This document shows, in pieces, positions 1 through 12,094 of a stretch of DNA of 64,000 nt. Both the position numbers and the translations under genes were made by a program. Source of the stretch: Actinoallomurus soli (GTDB taxonomy: Bacteria; Actinomycetota; Actinomycetes; Streptosporangiales; Streptosporangiaceae); the NCBI RefSeq assembly GCF_024055715.1, contig NZ_JAMXMV010000004.1, positions 372,001 to 436,000 on the forward strand, in the 5' to 3' direction. Under the pieces are notes generated by a model. That model made no database searches, was not told where the DNA came from, and worked only from the letters and a program-made list of their open reading frames with translations. Positions within the stretch are counted from its first letter, which is position 1; each line of letters opens with the position of its first letter.

Positions 1-682
1 CGATCCGCGCGGGATCGCCGATCACGACCTGCCACAGGTCCTCGGGCAGCCCGCACTCGACGAGCAGGTCGATCGCCCACAGGGTGGACAGCGCGGTCTG
101 GGTGTCCGGCTTGTGCACGACCGCGTTGCCGGCGAGCAGGGCGGGCACGGCGTCGGTCAGGCCGAGCGCGAGGGGGTAGTTCCACGGCGAGATGACCCCG
201 ACGACGCCCTTGGGGTGGCGCAACTCGATGACGCGGGTCGCGGCGGGCATGATGCCCTGGCGGCGGCGCGGCCGCAGCAGGCCCGGCGCGCGGCGCGCGT
301 GGTACAGCGTGCAACCCGCGGCGTCGAGGACCTCCTCGAAGGCGTGCCGGCGGGCCTTGCCCGTCTCCAGCTGGACGAGGTCGAGGACCTCCGCGCGCCG
401 GTCGAGGATCGCGTCGTGGAACCGCAGGAAGGGCTCGGCGCGCCGGGCCGGGGACAGCCGCGCCCACGACTCCTGCGCGGCGCGGGCCCGCTCGTACGCG
501 GCGGCGACGTCCGCCCCGGTCGAGACGGGAAGCGTGGCGACCGGGGCGCCGGTGAACGGCGCGGCGATCCGGACGGTCTCGCCGCTGGAGGCGACGCGTG
601 CGGTGAGCCGCTCGACCACCTCCGCGGGGAGGTCGGGAGCGGTGACGGGTACCCCGGTCGAGGCCGCTGCGGGTGCCTTCAT
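1..682 (-). CDS. gabD2: Succinate-semialdehyde dehydrogenase, NAD(P)-dependent, N-terminal part (runs off the window)
   Basis: The first 227 residues are visible; the 3' end lies outside the window. This is an aldehyde dehydrogenase superfamily enzyme that should oxidise succinate semialdehyde to succinate in the cytoplasm (GABA shunt or polyamine breakdown). The Rossmann part has ISPWNYP at about 164-170 and KPDTQT at about 191-196, whose lysine contacts the cofactor phosphate in this family. The N-terminal spacing and motifs resemble mycobacterial GabD2 more than the NAD-dependent betaine aldehyde dehydrogenases. The catalytic Cys and Glu lie beyond the window, so substrate assignment rests on overall similarity. 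The ATG at 682 has no strong ribosome binding site. The gene is divergent from a TetR regulator, its likely local controller. Confidence 0.8.
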   Translation of the reverse strand, partial: MKAPAAASTGVPVTAPDLPAEVVERLTARVASSGETVRIAAPFTGAPVATLPVSTGADVAAAYERARAAQESWARLSPARRAEPFLRFHDAILDRRAEVLDLVQLETGKARRHAFEEVLDAAGCTLYHARRAPGLLRPRRRQGIMPAATRVIELRHPKGVVGVISPWNYPLALGLTDAVPALLAGNAVVHKPDTQTALSTLWAIDLLVECGLPEDLWQVVIGDPARI

Positions 683-883
683 GCAGGGAACTCTAAGACG
701 TGAGTCCTCCTCATGGCTACTGCTCGGTAATCATTCGCTCGCGTGGTCAGCGCCACATCGCCCGTCCTCAATGCCATTTCGGTCCGCTCCGGAGCCACCT
801 TGTTCTGCATTTGCTGGCTCGGATTGCACCGCACGGTGTATTCCGGAGAAGGAGGCGAGGAACCGTCGAGACGAGGGGGCAGA

Positions 884-1516
884 ATGATCTCCGGCCCGGA
901 CCGGTCCGCCGGCAACGAAGAAGGCCGCACACCCCGGCAGGAGCGGCGGGCCCAAACACGGGCCGCGCTCCTGGACGCGGCCGAGAAGCTCTGGGCGGAA
1001 CGCGGGATCCGCGGCGCCTCACTCGACGAGATCGCCTCCCGGGCGGGGCTCACGAAGGGTGCGGTCTACTCCAACTTCGCCAGCAAGTCCGACCTGGTCC
1101 TCGCCCTGCTGGAGCGCTACACGCAGGCCGAGCCCGGTCTCGGCGCCTGCCCCGCCCTGCGGGACTCCGAGCGCCCGCAGGACGAGCGCTGCGCCGACGT
1201 CGGACGGCACTACGCCGAGCGGCTGTCGGACGAGGAGACCCGGATGCGGGCGCTCCTGCTGGTCGAGCTGTGGCTGTTCGGGATGCGCGACTTCTCGGCG
1301 GGCTGGCGGATCGCCGACTGGTACCACGCCCGCCGCGAGGAGCTCGCCGCCGGCCTGGCCGGCGGCCGGTCGGAGATGTCCCCGGAGGACCGGGCCTCGC
1401 TCGCCATGGCGATCGAGTTCGGGCTGGCGCTGCAGCACCTGCTCGACCCGGAGCGGGTGCCGGCCGAGCTGTACGGCTCCGGCGTCGGCCTCCTCCTGGG
1501 CCCGTCCTCCGACTGA
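884..1516 (+). CDS. TetR/AcrR family transcriptional regulator
   Basis: A 210-residue one-component repressor. The N-terminal helix-turn-helix spans about residues 25-70, with the typical TetR pattern ending in GLTKGAVYSNFASK. The rest is a variable helical ligand-binding and dimerisation domain. An upstream GTG at 743 is open in frame, but the ATG at 884 is preferred because GAGGGGG lies a few bases upstream and it gives a normal length. The gene diverges from the semialdehyde dehydrogenase gene, so it probably controls that gene and itself. The ligand is unknown. It is separated from the convergent phospholipase D gene by a strong hairpin. Confidence 0.85.
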   Translation: MISGPDRSAGNEEGRTPRQERRAQTRAALLDAAEKLWAERGIRGASLDEIASRAGLTKGAVYSNFASKSDLVLALLERYTQAEPGLGACPALRDSERPQDERCADVGRHYAERLSDEETRMRALLLVELWLFGMRDFSAGWRIADWYHARREELAAGLAGGRSEMSPEDRASLAMAIEFGLALQHLLDPERVPAELYGSGVGLLLGPSSD

Positions 1517-1524
1517 CGTGCGCT

Positions 1525-1567
1525 CCGGGCCGTAGGCGCTCGAACGGTGTGACCGCCTACGGCCCGG
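1525..1567. terminator. Bidirectional terminator hairpin, 14-bp perfect stem
   Basis: CCGGGCCGTAGGCG (1525-1538) is perfectly complementary to CGCCTACGGCCCGG (1554-1567), with a 15-base loop. It fills the 61-bp gap between the convergent TetR and phospholipase D genes. There is no clear U-tract, as is usual for actinomycete hairpin terminators. Confidence 0.8.
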
Positions 1568-1577
1568 GGAGCCGTCG

Positions 1578-2900
1578 TCAGTCGTCGGCCGCGCTGGATT
1601 CGTCGGCGTTGTCGGACCGCACGACGCCGGTCGCCGCGAGCCTGGCGCCGGCGTCGGCGTACGTGAGGGCCTTGCCGCGCCCGAAGACCGTGGCGAAGTT
1701 CGTCACGTAGCTCTTCTCCAGGGCCGCGTCGGCGATGGTGATCATCGCTTCGTCGTGGGCGTGGAAGGCGACGTTGGTGTAATTGACACTGCCGGTGATG
1801 AGGACCTTCTGGTTCTTCCCCTGGTAGCGGCCGTCGAGCAGCAGATACTTCGAGTGCTCGTACGCTTGGCCGCCCTCCGGCAGGTACCTCACCTCGGGAC
1901 CGCCGTGCCGGCCGCCGGGCCTCGTCAGCTCCCGCAGGGCCGACTTGCCGACGCTCCCGACGACGACCTGGACCCGGCATCCCTCGTCATCGAGCTTCCA
2001 GAGGCGCTGCGCGATCGGCTTCCAGAAGAAGAAGCCCATGACGATCCGGATATGAGTGCCGCCGGTGCATGACACCTTGTCCAGATCCTGGCTGATCGGG
2101 TCGTCCGCCGCCCAGGGGAAGAAGTCCACGCGGTACTTCCCGGCATGCACGATCCGGTGGTAGTTGCCGGTGTGATGCTGTTTCGCCAGGTCGTAGAAGT
2201 AGTGCCGGTACGCCGCGTACACGCTCGCGCTCTTCAGTGTCAGCGCGTCGTTCCACTGCTGCTCGCGCGCGACGTCCGTGGCGTTGGCGGAGGTCTGCAG
2301 CACGACGTTCTTCGACCCGAGCGTGGTGGAGAAGAGGAAGAACTTGTTGTGGTTGAACTGCGAGGCGATGCAGCCCCGGTCCTTGGCGCACAGGGTCACC
2401 CATGAGGACTTCTTGCGGTTGGAACCCAGCGACTTCTTCAGCGTCTTGTACGCCGCAGCGCCCGCGGAGTCGTGATCCAGGACCACTCGCACGTTGACCT
2501 TGCGCTTCTTCGCGTTGATGAGCTGCGTGGCCAGGCTCTTGGTGTAGAAGTGGTACATCGCGACGTAGATGGCCGCGCCCTTGGGCGCACCGGCGATCAG
2601 TTGGGTGATCTGGGTGTCGATCGCGCCCTGCTTGGATTTGGAACCCGTCGGGGCGTTGAAGATCGGACCGAGCCGTACGCTCGGCTTCTTCTTTTTCTTC
2701 TTCTTGGCGGCCCGAAGACCGACCAGGCCGGTCCTACCGAACGCCTGGGCGTCGACATCGTGCCCGGCCGCCCGTACGGAGGCGGCGGCGCCCGCGTGTG
2801 CGGGGGGCGCGGCGAACGCGACGTCACCCTGAACCGCGACTCCGGTGGCCAGCAGGCCGGTCCCCACTACTGCAAGCGCACGCGTCAGCGACCTCGCCAC
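1578..2900 (-). CDS. Secreted phospholipase D-like (HKD) protein with a poly-lysine tract
   Basis: A 440-residue exported protein. Residues 1-30 form a signal peptide (basic start, hydrophobic core, AFA before the likely cleavage site). Next comes a seven-lysine run at 66-72, then two PLD repeats. Repeat 1 has H184-N-K186, but the Asp expected five residues after the Lys is Ser191; it is followed by TSANAT. Repeat 2 is canonical: H349-S-K351 with D356, then GSVN at 370-373. In the PLD family two such motifs build one active site for phosphodiester hydrolysis. The substrate (phospholipid or nucleic acid) cannot be told. The start is GTG with GGGGG upstream. The gene stands alone and converges on the TetR gene. 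Confidence 0.8.
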   Translation of the reverse strand: MARSLTRALAVVGTGLLATGVAVQGDVAFAAPPAHAGAAASVRAAGHDVDAQAFGRTGLVGLRAAKKKKKKKPSVRLGPIFNAPTGSKSKQGAIDTQITQLIAGAPKGAAIYVAMYHFYTKSLATQLINAKKRKVNVRVVLDHDSAGAAAYKTLKKSLGSNRKKSSWVTLCAKDRGCIASQFNHNKFFLFSTTLGSKNVVLQTSANATDVAREQQWNDALTLKSASVYAAYRHYFYDLAKQHHTGNYHRIVHAGKYRVDFFPWAADDPISQDLDKVSCTGGTHIRIVMGFFFWKPIAQRLWKLDDEGCRVQVVVGSVGKSALRELTRPGGRHGGPEVRYLPEGGQAYEHSKYLLLDGRYQGKNQKVLITGSVNYTNVAFHAHDEAMITIADAALEKSYVTNFATVFGRGKALTYADAGARLAATGVVRSDNADESSAADD

Positions 2901-3013
2901 ACGAACCCCCGTCTGAGCCGGATTTTTCGGGCATTAGCCCCATTGGCCCGAGAACCCTACAGGAGTTCACAGTGATAAAAGCCGACATATGCCGGTATTA
3001 GGAGAACACTTCG

Positions 3014-3029
3014 CGGCCGATTCCGGCCG
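3014..3029 (-). terminator. Short hairpin after glpD
   Basis: CGGCCG (3014-3019) and CGGCCG (3024-3029) flank ATTC, just beyond the glpD stop codon at 3045. Each arm is itself palindromic, so this is only a weak terminator candidate. Confidence 0.3.
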
Positions 3030-3044
3030 TCGGAGGATCAGCGC

Positions 3045-4790
3045 CTAAGGAGTGGCGATCGGAACGATGTCGGGCGCTCCCCGGCGGGTCGCGTCCGCGT
3101 CCTGGTCGTCCACCTGCGCCTGGGAGTCGCGCTCCGCCTCGACGCGCTTGTGGTAGTACTCGATCTCCCGCTCGGTCTGCTCCGTCGACCAGCCGAGCTC
3201 GGGCGCGAGCAGCTCGGCCGCCTCACGCGCCGCGCCGATCCCCCGGTCCCACGTCTCGATCGCGATGCGCGTCCGCCGGGTCAGCACGTCGTTGAGATGC
3301 CGGGCGCCCTCGTGGGTCGCGGCGTACACGACCTCGGCGCGCAGGTAGTCGTCGGCGCCGTCGAGCGGCTTGCCGAGATCCGGGCGCTCCTCGATGAGGG
3401 CGAGCAGGTCCACGGTCAGCGTGCCGTAGCGCCGCAGCAGGTGCTCCACGCGCGCGACATGCAGCCCCGAGGACTCGGCCAGGCGGTGGCGAGAGTTCCA
3501 CACCGCCTGGAACCCGTTGCCGCCCACCAGCGCGATCTGGTCGGTGCAGGACTCCGGAACCTTGCCGTCCAGCCCGTGCGCGACCGCGTCCACGGCGTCC
3601 TTGGCCATCACCCGGTACGTCGTGTACTTGCCGCCCGCGATCACGACCAGGCCCGGCACCGGGTGGGCGACCACGTGCTCGCGGGACAGCTTCGAGGTCT
3701 CCTCCGACTCACCCGACAGCAGCGGGCGCAGCCCGGCGTACACCCCCTCGACGTCGTCGTGGGTGAGAGGCGTGTTCAGCACCGCGTTGACGTGTTCGAG
3801 GACGTAGTCGATGTCGGCCTTGGACGCCGCCGGATGGTCCTTGTTCAGGTCCCAGGCCGTGTCGGTGGTGCCGATGATCCAGTGCCGGCCCCACGGGATG
3901 ACGAACAGCACCGACTTCTCGGTGCGCAGGATCACCCCGCTGGAGGAGTGGATGCGGTCCCGCGGCACCACCAGGTGCACGCCCTTGGACGCGCGGACGT
4001 GGATCTGACCGCGCCCGCCGACGAGCTCCTGGATGTCGTCGGTCCACACCCCGGTCGCGTTGACGACCTGCTTGGCGCGCACCTCCAGCTGCCGGTCCGA
4101 CTCCAGGTCCCGCACGCGTACGCCGGTCACGCGCTCGCCCTCGCGCAGGAAGCCGACGGCCTGCGTGCGCGAGGCGATCTGCGCGCCGTACGCCGCCGCC
4201 GTGCGCAGCGCCATCATCACGTAGCGGGCGTCGTCCACCTGGGCGTCCCAGTACTGGATCGCGCCGGTGAACGCATCACGGCGCAGCGACGGGGCGATGC
4301 GCAGCGCCTGCGTACGCGTCAGGTGCCGATGGTGCGGCACCCCGCGGTCCTGCCCCATCGAGATGGACAGCGCGTCGTACAGGGCCACGCCGGCCCCGAT
4401 GTAGGCGCGCTCCCACACGTGATGGGTCATCGGGAACAGGAACGGAACGGGGCGTACGAGGTGCGGCGCGATCCGGCCGAGCAGCAGCCCGCGCTCGGTG
4501 AGCGCCTCACGGACCAGCTCGAAGTCGCGCTGCTCGAGGTAGCGCAGCCCGCCGTGGATCAGCTTGGACGACCGGGAGGAGGTGCCGGCGGCGAAGTCGC
4601 GCGCCTCGACGAGGGCGACGGTCAGGCCGCGGGTCGCGGCGTCCAGGGCCACGCCCGCGCCGACGATCCCGCCGCCCACCACGACGACGTCGAACTCCTC
4701 GCCGCCGCCCATCCGGTCCAGTGCCGCCGCGCGCTCGGCCGGGCCGAGCCGCGATCGGTTCCCGTCGTTCTCGGACTCCTCAACCGCCAT
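3045..4790 (-). CDS. glpD: FAD-dependent glycerol-3-phosphate dehydrogenase
   Basis: A 581-residue respiratory enzyme that oxidises sn-glycerol 3-phosphate to dihydroxyacetone phosphate and passes electrons to quinone at the inner membrane face. The FAD-binding dinucleotide fold is plain (VVVVGGGIVGAG at about 35-46), followed by the GlpD hallmark TSSRSSKLIHGGLRYLEQ at about 70-87. A C-terminal DAO_C domain follows. The ATG at 4790 is chosen over the upstream open frame because GAGGGAG precedes it at good spacing and it leaves a normal N-terminus. No glpF or glpK is adjacent, so the gene is probably transcribed alone. Confidence 0.95.
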   Translation of the reverse strand: MAVEESENDGNRSRLGPAERAAALDRMGGGEEFDVVVVGGGIVGAGVALDAATRGLTVALVEARDFAAGTSSRSSKLIHGGLRYLEQRDFELVREALTERGLLLGRIAPHLVRPVPFLFPMTHHVWERAYIGAGVALYDALSISMGQDRGVPHHRHLTRTQALRIAPSLRRDAFTGAIQYWDAQVDDARYVMMALRTAAAYGAQIASRTQAVGFLREGERVTGVRVRDLESDRQLEVRAKQVVNATGVWTDDIQELVGGRGQIHVRASKGVHLVVPRDRIHSSSGVILRTEKSVLFVIPWGRHWIIGTTDTAWDLNKDHPAASKADIDYVLEHVNAVLNTPLTHDDVEGVYAGLRPLLSGESEETSKLSREHVVAHPVPGLVVIAGGKYTTYRVMAKDAVDAVAHGLDGKVPESCTDQIALVGGNGFQAVWNSRHRLAESSGLHVARVEHLLRRYGTLTVDLLALIEERPDLGKPLDGADDYLRAEVVYAATHEGARHLNDVLTRRTRIAIETWDRGIGAAREAAELLAPELGWSTEQTEREIEYYHKRVEAERDSQAQVDDQDADATRRGAPDIVPIATP

Positions 4791-4918
4791 GCCGTACTCC
4801 CTCGACGTCCGCGTGCCCACGCTACGTCCGTACCCCGGGTCGTCACAAAACACTTACCGGCCGACGCACTGCGTCAAAGGGACGGATGTGAGCTTCGGCA
4901 CGCCTCCGCGCGAAGGGA

Positions 4919-6031
4919 TCAGTGCGGCGCCACCACGACCTGGACCCGCTGGAACTCCTTCAGGTCCGAGTAGCCCGCGGTCGCCATGGCACGCCGCAGC
5001 GCGCCGATGAGGTTCATCGAGCCGTCCGCGACGCTGGACGGGCCGTACAGGATCTGCTCGATCGTGCCGATCGACCCCAGCTCCACGCGCTTGCCGCGCG
5101 GCAGCTCCTCGTGGTGCGCCTCGCTGCCCCAGTGGTAGCCACGGCCCGGCGCCTCCGTCGACCGCGCGAACGGCGAGCCGACCATCACGGCGTCCGCGCC
5201 CACCGCGAGGGCCTTGGCGATGTCACCGGACTGGCGCATGCCGCCATCGGCGATCACGTGGACGTACCGGCCGCCGGACTCGTCGAGGTAGTCGCGCCGG
5301 GCCGCCGCGACGTCGGAGACGGCCGTCGCCATCGGCACCGCGACGCCGAGGACCGTACGGGTCGTGTGACCCGAGCCGCCGCCGAACCCGACGAGGACCC
5401 CGGCCGCGCCCGTGCGCATGAGGTGCAGCGCCGCGGTGTACGTCGCGCAGCCGCCGACGATCACCGGGACGTCGAGGTCGTAGATGAACTGCTTGAGGTT
5501 CAGCGGCTCGGCCCGCCCGGAGACGTGCTCGGCGCTGACCGTCGTGCCGCGGATGACGAACAGGTCGACCCCGGCGTCGATGACCGCCTTGTGGTACTGC
5601 GCCGTACGCTGCGGCGACAGCCGCGCCGCGACCGTCACGCCCGCGTCCCGGATCTCCTCGATGCGCCGCCCGATCAGCTCCTCCTTGATCGGCTCGGCGT
5701 ACAGCTCCTGCAGGCGCCGCGTCGCCGTCGCGTCGTCGAGCGAGGCGATCTCCGCCAGCAGCGAGTCCGGGTTCTCGTACCGCGTCCACAGCCCTTCGAG
5801 GTCGAGCACGCCCAGGCCGCCGAGGCGCCCGATGGCGATCGCCGTGGCCGGGCTGACCACGCTGTCCATCGGCGCGACGACCAGCGGCATCTCGAAGCGG
5901 TACGCGTCGATCTGCCAGGCGACGCTCACCTCCTCCGGGTCGCGGGTGCGCCGCGACGGGACGATGCCGATCTCGTCGAGCGCGTACGCCCGGCGGCCGC
6001 TCTTGCCCCGCCCGATCTCGACCTCAGCCAT
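4919..6031 (-). CDS. guaB3: GuaB3 family IMP dehydrogenase-related protein lacking the catalytic cysteine
   Basis: A 370-residue TIM-barrel protein of the IMPDH/GMP reductase superfamily, without the CBS pair of true IMPDH. The start MAEVEIGRGK and the length are typical of actinobacterial GuaB3. The phosphate-binding glycine motifs and a C-terminal AGYSDLKEFQ segment are present. The catalytic loop reads GGGSGHTTRT, so His222 stands where IMPDH has Cys (compare GSICTTR in the neighbouring guaB). Standard IMPDH chemistry needs that Cys, so classical activity is unlikely; the role of actinobacterial GuaB3 is not settled. The ATG at 6031 follows GGAGAGGAC. The gene lies 57 bp after guaB on the same strand and is probably co-transcribed. 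Confidence 0.92.
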   Translation of the reverse strand: MAEVEIGRGKSGRRAYALDEIGIVPSRRTRDPEEVSVAWQIDAYRFEMPLVVAPMDSVVSPATAIAIGRLGGLGVLDLEGLWTRYENPDSLLAEIASLDDATATRRLQELYAEPIKEELIGRRIEEIRDAGVTVAARLSPQRTAQYHKAVIDAGVDLFVIRGTTVSAEHVSGRAEPLNLKQFIYDLDVPVIVGGCATYTAALHLMRTGAAGVLVGFGGGSGHTTRTVLGVAVPMATAVSDVAAARRDYLDESGGRYVHVIADGGMRQSGDIAKALAVGADAVMVGSPFARSTEAPGRGYHWGSEAHHEELPRGKRVELGSIGTIEQILYGPSSVADGSMNLIGALRRAMATAGYSDLKEFQRVQVVVAPH

Positions 6032-6088
6032 GTACGTCCTCTCCATGCAGCCGGCCGTGACCGCAGCGGGCCACGGCCGGAGGAACTC

Positions 6089-8111
<2,023 letters not shown>

Positions 8112-8287
8112 CCCGCGCCATCCGCTGTCCTCCACGGGCAAGTGACCTCGTGGACAGGTGACCTCCGCCGTCCGTTGATCTCTGGGGATGGCCGCCCGGC
8201 GCGCACCCGCCGGCGCTGCGTCGAATCCGCCGGCCCGACGCGGGCCGCCGACCTCCGCGGAGCCTGGGCTCCAGCGGTGGCCGGGCC

Positions 8288-9073
8288 TCAGCGGTCCTTG
8301 CCCCGCGCGGGGCGCCGCGACGCGTCCGTGTCCGACGAGGTGCTCTGACGCCGCAGCCGGTTCGGACGGGCGGTGCTCCCCTCGGGTTGCGGGGTGGCCG
8401 ACGAGGAGGTCGAGACCGGCGAGGGCGAGTCGGTCGGCGTGCCCGGCGACGGGCTCGGGGTCGGGGTCGGCGAGGGACTGCCGGAGGGGCCGCCCGGTCC
8501 GGACGGCCGGGACGACGGATGAGATCCCACGAAGGCGGGGACGTGATCCTTCTTGGCCGGAGCGTGCGGCCCGTGCCTCTTCGACGGGGACGCGCTCGGT
8601 GTGGGGTCGGCCTTGCCGCCGGTGGGGGCCGGGGCAGGGCGGGGCCCGCCGGGGAGGTTCCGGCCGACCGACTGAACACGAGCCCTGGAGCGTTCCGTGA
8701 TCTGGGAGCGCGCCGATGGGGTGTGGGCCTTCGGCCCGCCGCCCCCGCCGCCTGCGACGGCGGCGCCGGCCGTCGTCAGCATGACCGTGATCGCGCCGAA
8801 GGTGACGAACGCCCGGATGACGGGGCGTCCCGAGGACTTGGGCGCCGGGCGCGGGACACGGGCGGGCGCGGGTGCCGGCATCGGCGGCGCGTCCACGTCG
8901 ACGTCGGCGACCAGCGCGGCCAGCAGGCGTGCGGCGGGATCGTCGGGAACGGCGGATCCGGAACCCGGATCGGTGGAGACGCGGCGCGCGGCCAAGGCGT
9001 CGAACAGATCGCCGCTGCGGGTGATCTCACTGAGGTCGAGCGGCTCGGGAGTGGCGGTACCCCCACCGGTCAA
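8288..9073 (-). CDS. rsdA: RsdA-like anti-sigma factor (membrane-anchored)
   Basis: A 261-residue protein with a short N-terminal sigma-binding region (LDLSEITRSGDLFDALAAR at about 12-30, then a helix PAARLLAALVADVD) resembling mycobacterial RsdA. One membrane segment follows at about 86-108, then a long Pro/Ser/Thr-rich outer tail. By analogy it binds and silences the sigma factor encoded just upstream until a signal or proteolysis frees it. The start codon is TTG, overlapping the shbA stop as TTGA, so translation is coupled. The tail is of low complexity and will align poorly. Assignment rests on the N-terminal motif plus position. Confidence 0.8.
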   Translation of the reverse strand: MTGGGTATPEPLDLSEITRSGDLFDALAARRVSTDPGSGSAVPDDPAARLLAALVADVDVDAPPMPAPAPARVPRPAPKSSGRPVIRAFVTFGAITVMLTTAGAAVAGGGGGGPKAHTPSARSQITERSRARVQSVGRNLPGGPRPAPAPTGGKADPTPSASPSKRHGPHAPAKKDHVPAFVGSHPSSRPSGPGGPSGSPSPTPTPSPSPGTPTDSPSPVSTSSSATPQPEGSTARPNRLRRQSTSSDTDASRRPARGKDR

Positions 9074-9708
9074 GCGATCGACTCCTCACTCGCCATCGCT
9101 CGAAGACGGGCGAGAGCCCGGTGCTGGGCGACGCGTACGGCCCCGGCTGACATGCCCAGTACATTACCGGTCTCCTCGGCGGACAGACCCGCCACCACCC
9201 GCAGGAGGACCAATTCCTTCTGATGATCCGGCAAGCGGTCGAGGAGATCCCGCGCGCGCTCGGCCTCGATGTAGCGGACGACCGTCTCCTCGGGGCCCGG
9301 GCCCTCGTCGGGACCGTCGGGCAGGTCCTCGGTCGGCACGGCGGCCCGGATCGCGCTGCGCAGCGCGTCGGCGATCTTGTGCGACGCGATGCCGAAGACG
9401 AAGGACGCGAAGGGCCGCCCCATGTCCCGGTAGCGCGGTAGCGCGCCCAGGACCGCGATGCACACCTCCTGGGCGACGTCGTCCGCGATGTGGTACTGCC
9501 CCGAAACCCGGCCCAGCCGCGCCCGGCAGTAGCGCACCACCATCGGGCGGACCCGCCCGATGAGGGATTCGACTGCTTCCGGGTCTCCTTGAACGGCAAG
9601 GCTCGTGAGTTCCCTGAGGTCGTTGTCGTCCGCCTTAGCCGGTCTTTTCCCCCGTAGTTCGGCGGTAGCACCCCGAACCGCGGCCCCGGCGATCGCTCCC
9701 TCGGTCAC
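9070..9708 (-). CDS. shbA: ShbA/SigD-type ECF RNA polymerase sigma factor
   Basis: About 212 residues. Region 2 (about 38-115) contains VVRYCRARLG and ADDVAQEVCIAVLGALPRYRDMGRPF, highly like SigD of mycobacteria and ShbA of streptomycetes. Region 4 (about 155-207) contains the helix-turn-helix GLSAEETGNVLGMSAGAVRVAQHRAL. In Streptomyces ShbA drives transcription of the principal sigma gene hrdB; in mycobacteria SigD serves starvation. The role here is inferred. The GTG at 9708 is a compromise: the frame stays open to 9882, but the upstream part is not sigma-like and runs into the groEL terminator. There is no convincing ribosome binding site. It overlaps rsdA by 4 bp. Confidence 0.85.
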   Translation of the reverse strand: MTEGAIAGAAVRGATAELRGKRPAKADDNDLRELTSLAVQGDPEAVESLIGRVRPMVVRYCRARLGRVSGQYHIADDVAQEVCIAVLGALPRYRDMGRPFASFVFGIASHKIADALRSAIRAAVPTEDLPDGPDEGPGPEETVVRYIEAERARDLLDRLPDHQKELVLLRVVAGLSAEETGNVLGMSAGAVRVAQHRALARLRAMASEESIA

Positions 9709-9714
9709 GAAAGC

Positions 9715-9873
9715 ATGATGCCCATCGAGATCGCGCCTGTCTGCATCGTTGACGACAACGGAATGGTCACAGTGCTGATCCCAACGGGATTGCAATCGCT
9801 GAGCGTGACCATGGGCATGATCGTTGTCACCGAACGTCCCCGAGAACGACGGATGCCCTCGCCAGGCGCGTGA
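9715..9873 (+). CDS. Possible 52-residue small ORF opposite the shbA leader
   Basis: An open frame of 53 codons on the plus strand, starting MMPIEIAPVC and ending within the groEL terminator hairpin. G+C rises from codon position 2 to position 3 as in real genes of this genome, but the base composition is lower than its neighbours. The product has a short beta-rich hydrophobic stretch and no recognised domain. No good ribosome binding site is visible. It could simply reflect the promoter region of shbA read on the other strand. Confidence 0.2.
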   Translation: MMPIEIAPVCIVDDNGMVTVLIPTGLQSLSVTMGMIVVTERPRERRMPSPGA

Positions 9874-9884
9874 CGAGGGCATCC
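9851..9884 (-). terminator. groEL terminator hairpin, 11-bp perfect stem
   Basis: GGATGCCCTCG (9851-9861) pairs perfectly with CGAGGGCATCC (9874-9884) across a 12-base loop, 40 bp downstream of the groEL stop codon. It probably ends the groES-groEL transcript. Confidence 0.75.
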
Positions 9885-9923
9885 GTTGTGATCCGTCGGC
9901 CGCGTGCGGCGGCCGGTCGCTGA

Positions 9924-11617
<1,694 letters not shown>

Positions 11618-11635
11618 GGCGCATCTGTTCGGGTC

Positions 11636-11947
11636 TTACTTCTCGACGACGGCGAGCACGTCGCGGGCCGACAGAACGAGGTACTCCTCGTTGTTGTACT
11701 TGACCTCGGTGCCGCCGTACTTGCTGTAGAGGACGACGTCCCCGACCTTGACGTCGAGCGGGACGCGCTTCTCGCCCTTGTCGTCGAAGCGACCCGGCCC
11801 GACGGCGAGGACGGTGCCCTCCTGGGGCTTCTCCTTGGCCGTGTCGGGGATGACAAGACCCGACGCGGTGGTCTGCTCGGCCTCGAGAGGCTGGACGACG
11901 ATGCGGTCCTCGAGCGGCTTGAGAACAACCTTGGTGGCGGTCGACAC
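11636..11947 (-). CDS. groES: Co-chaperonin GroES
   Basis: A 103-residue Hsp10 that caps the GroEL ring. The family hallmarks are present: [17 protein letters not shown] near the start, the mobile loop [16 protein letters not shown], and [11 protein letters not shown] near the end. The start is the GTG at 11947, with GGGGAAGGTC upstream. The longer open frame upstream crosses the leader and CIRCE site and is not coding. First gene of the groES-groEL operon. Confidence 0.96.
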   Translation of the reverse strand: MSTATKVVLKPLEDRIVVQPLEAEQTTASGLVIPDTAKEKPQEGTVLAVGPGRFDDKGEKRVPLDVKVGDVVLYSKYGGTEVKYNNEEYLVLSARDVLAVVEK

Positions 11948-12063
11948 GATCTGACCTTCCCCTTCGATTGCGTATCCTCGGCCGACCAGATCGGCCAGCC
12001 GCATGTTGGAGACGCGACCACGGTGGCCTGCCGTCGCGGGTGCCAGACCGACCTGTCGCTTGA

Positions 12064-12090
12064 TTGGCACTCTCATGGGGAGAGTGCCAG
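12064..12090 (-). promoter_or_regulatory. CIRCE operator (HrcA site) upstream of groES
   Basis: The arms TTGGCACTC (12064-12072) and GAGTGCCAG (12082-12090) flank a 9-base spacer, matching the CIRCE layout TTAGCACTC-N9-GAGTGCTAA with small changes. It lies just downstream of the -10 box. HrcA repression of groESL is inferred; hrcA is not in the window. Confidence 0.9.
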
Positions 12091-12094
12091 TTGG

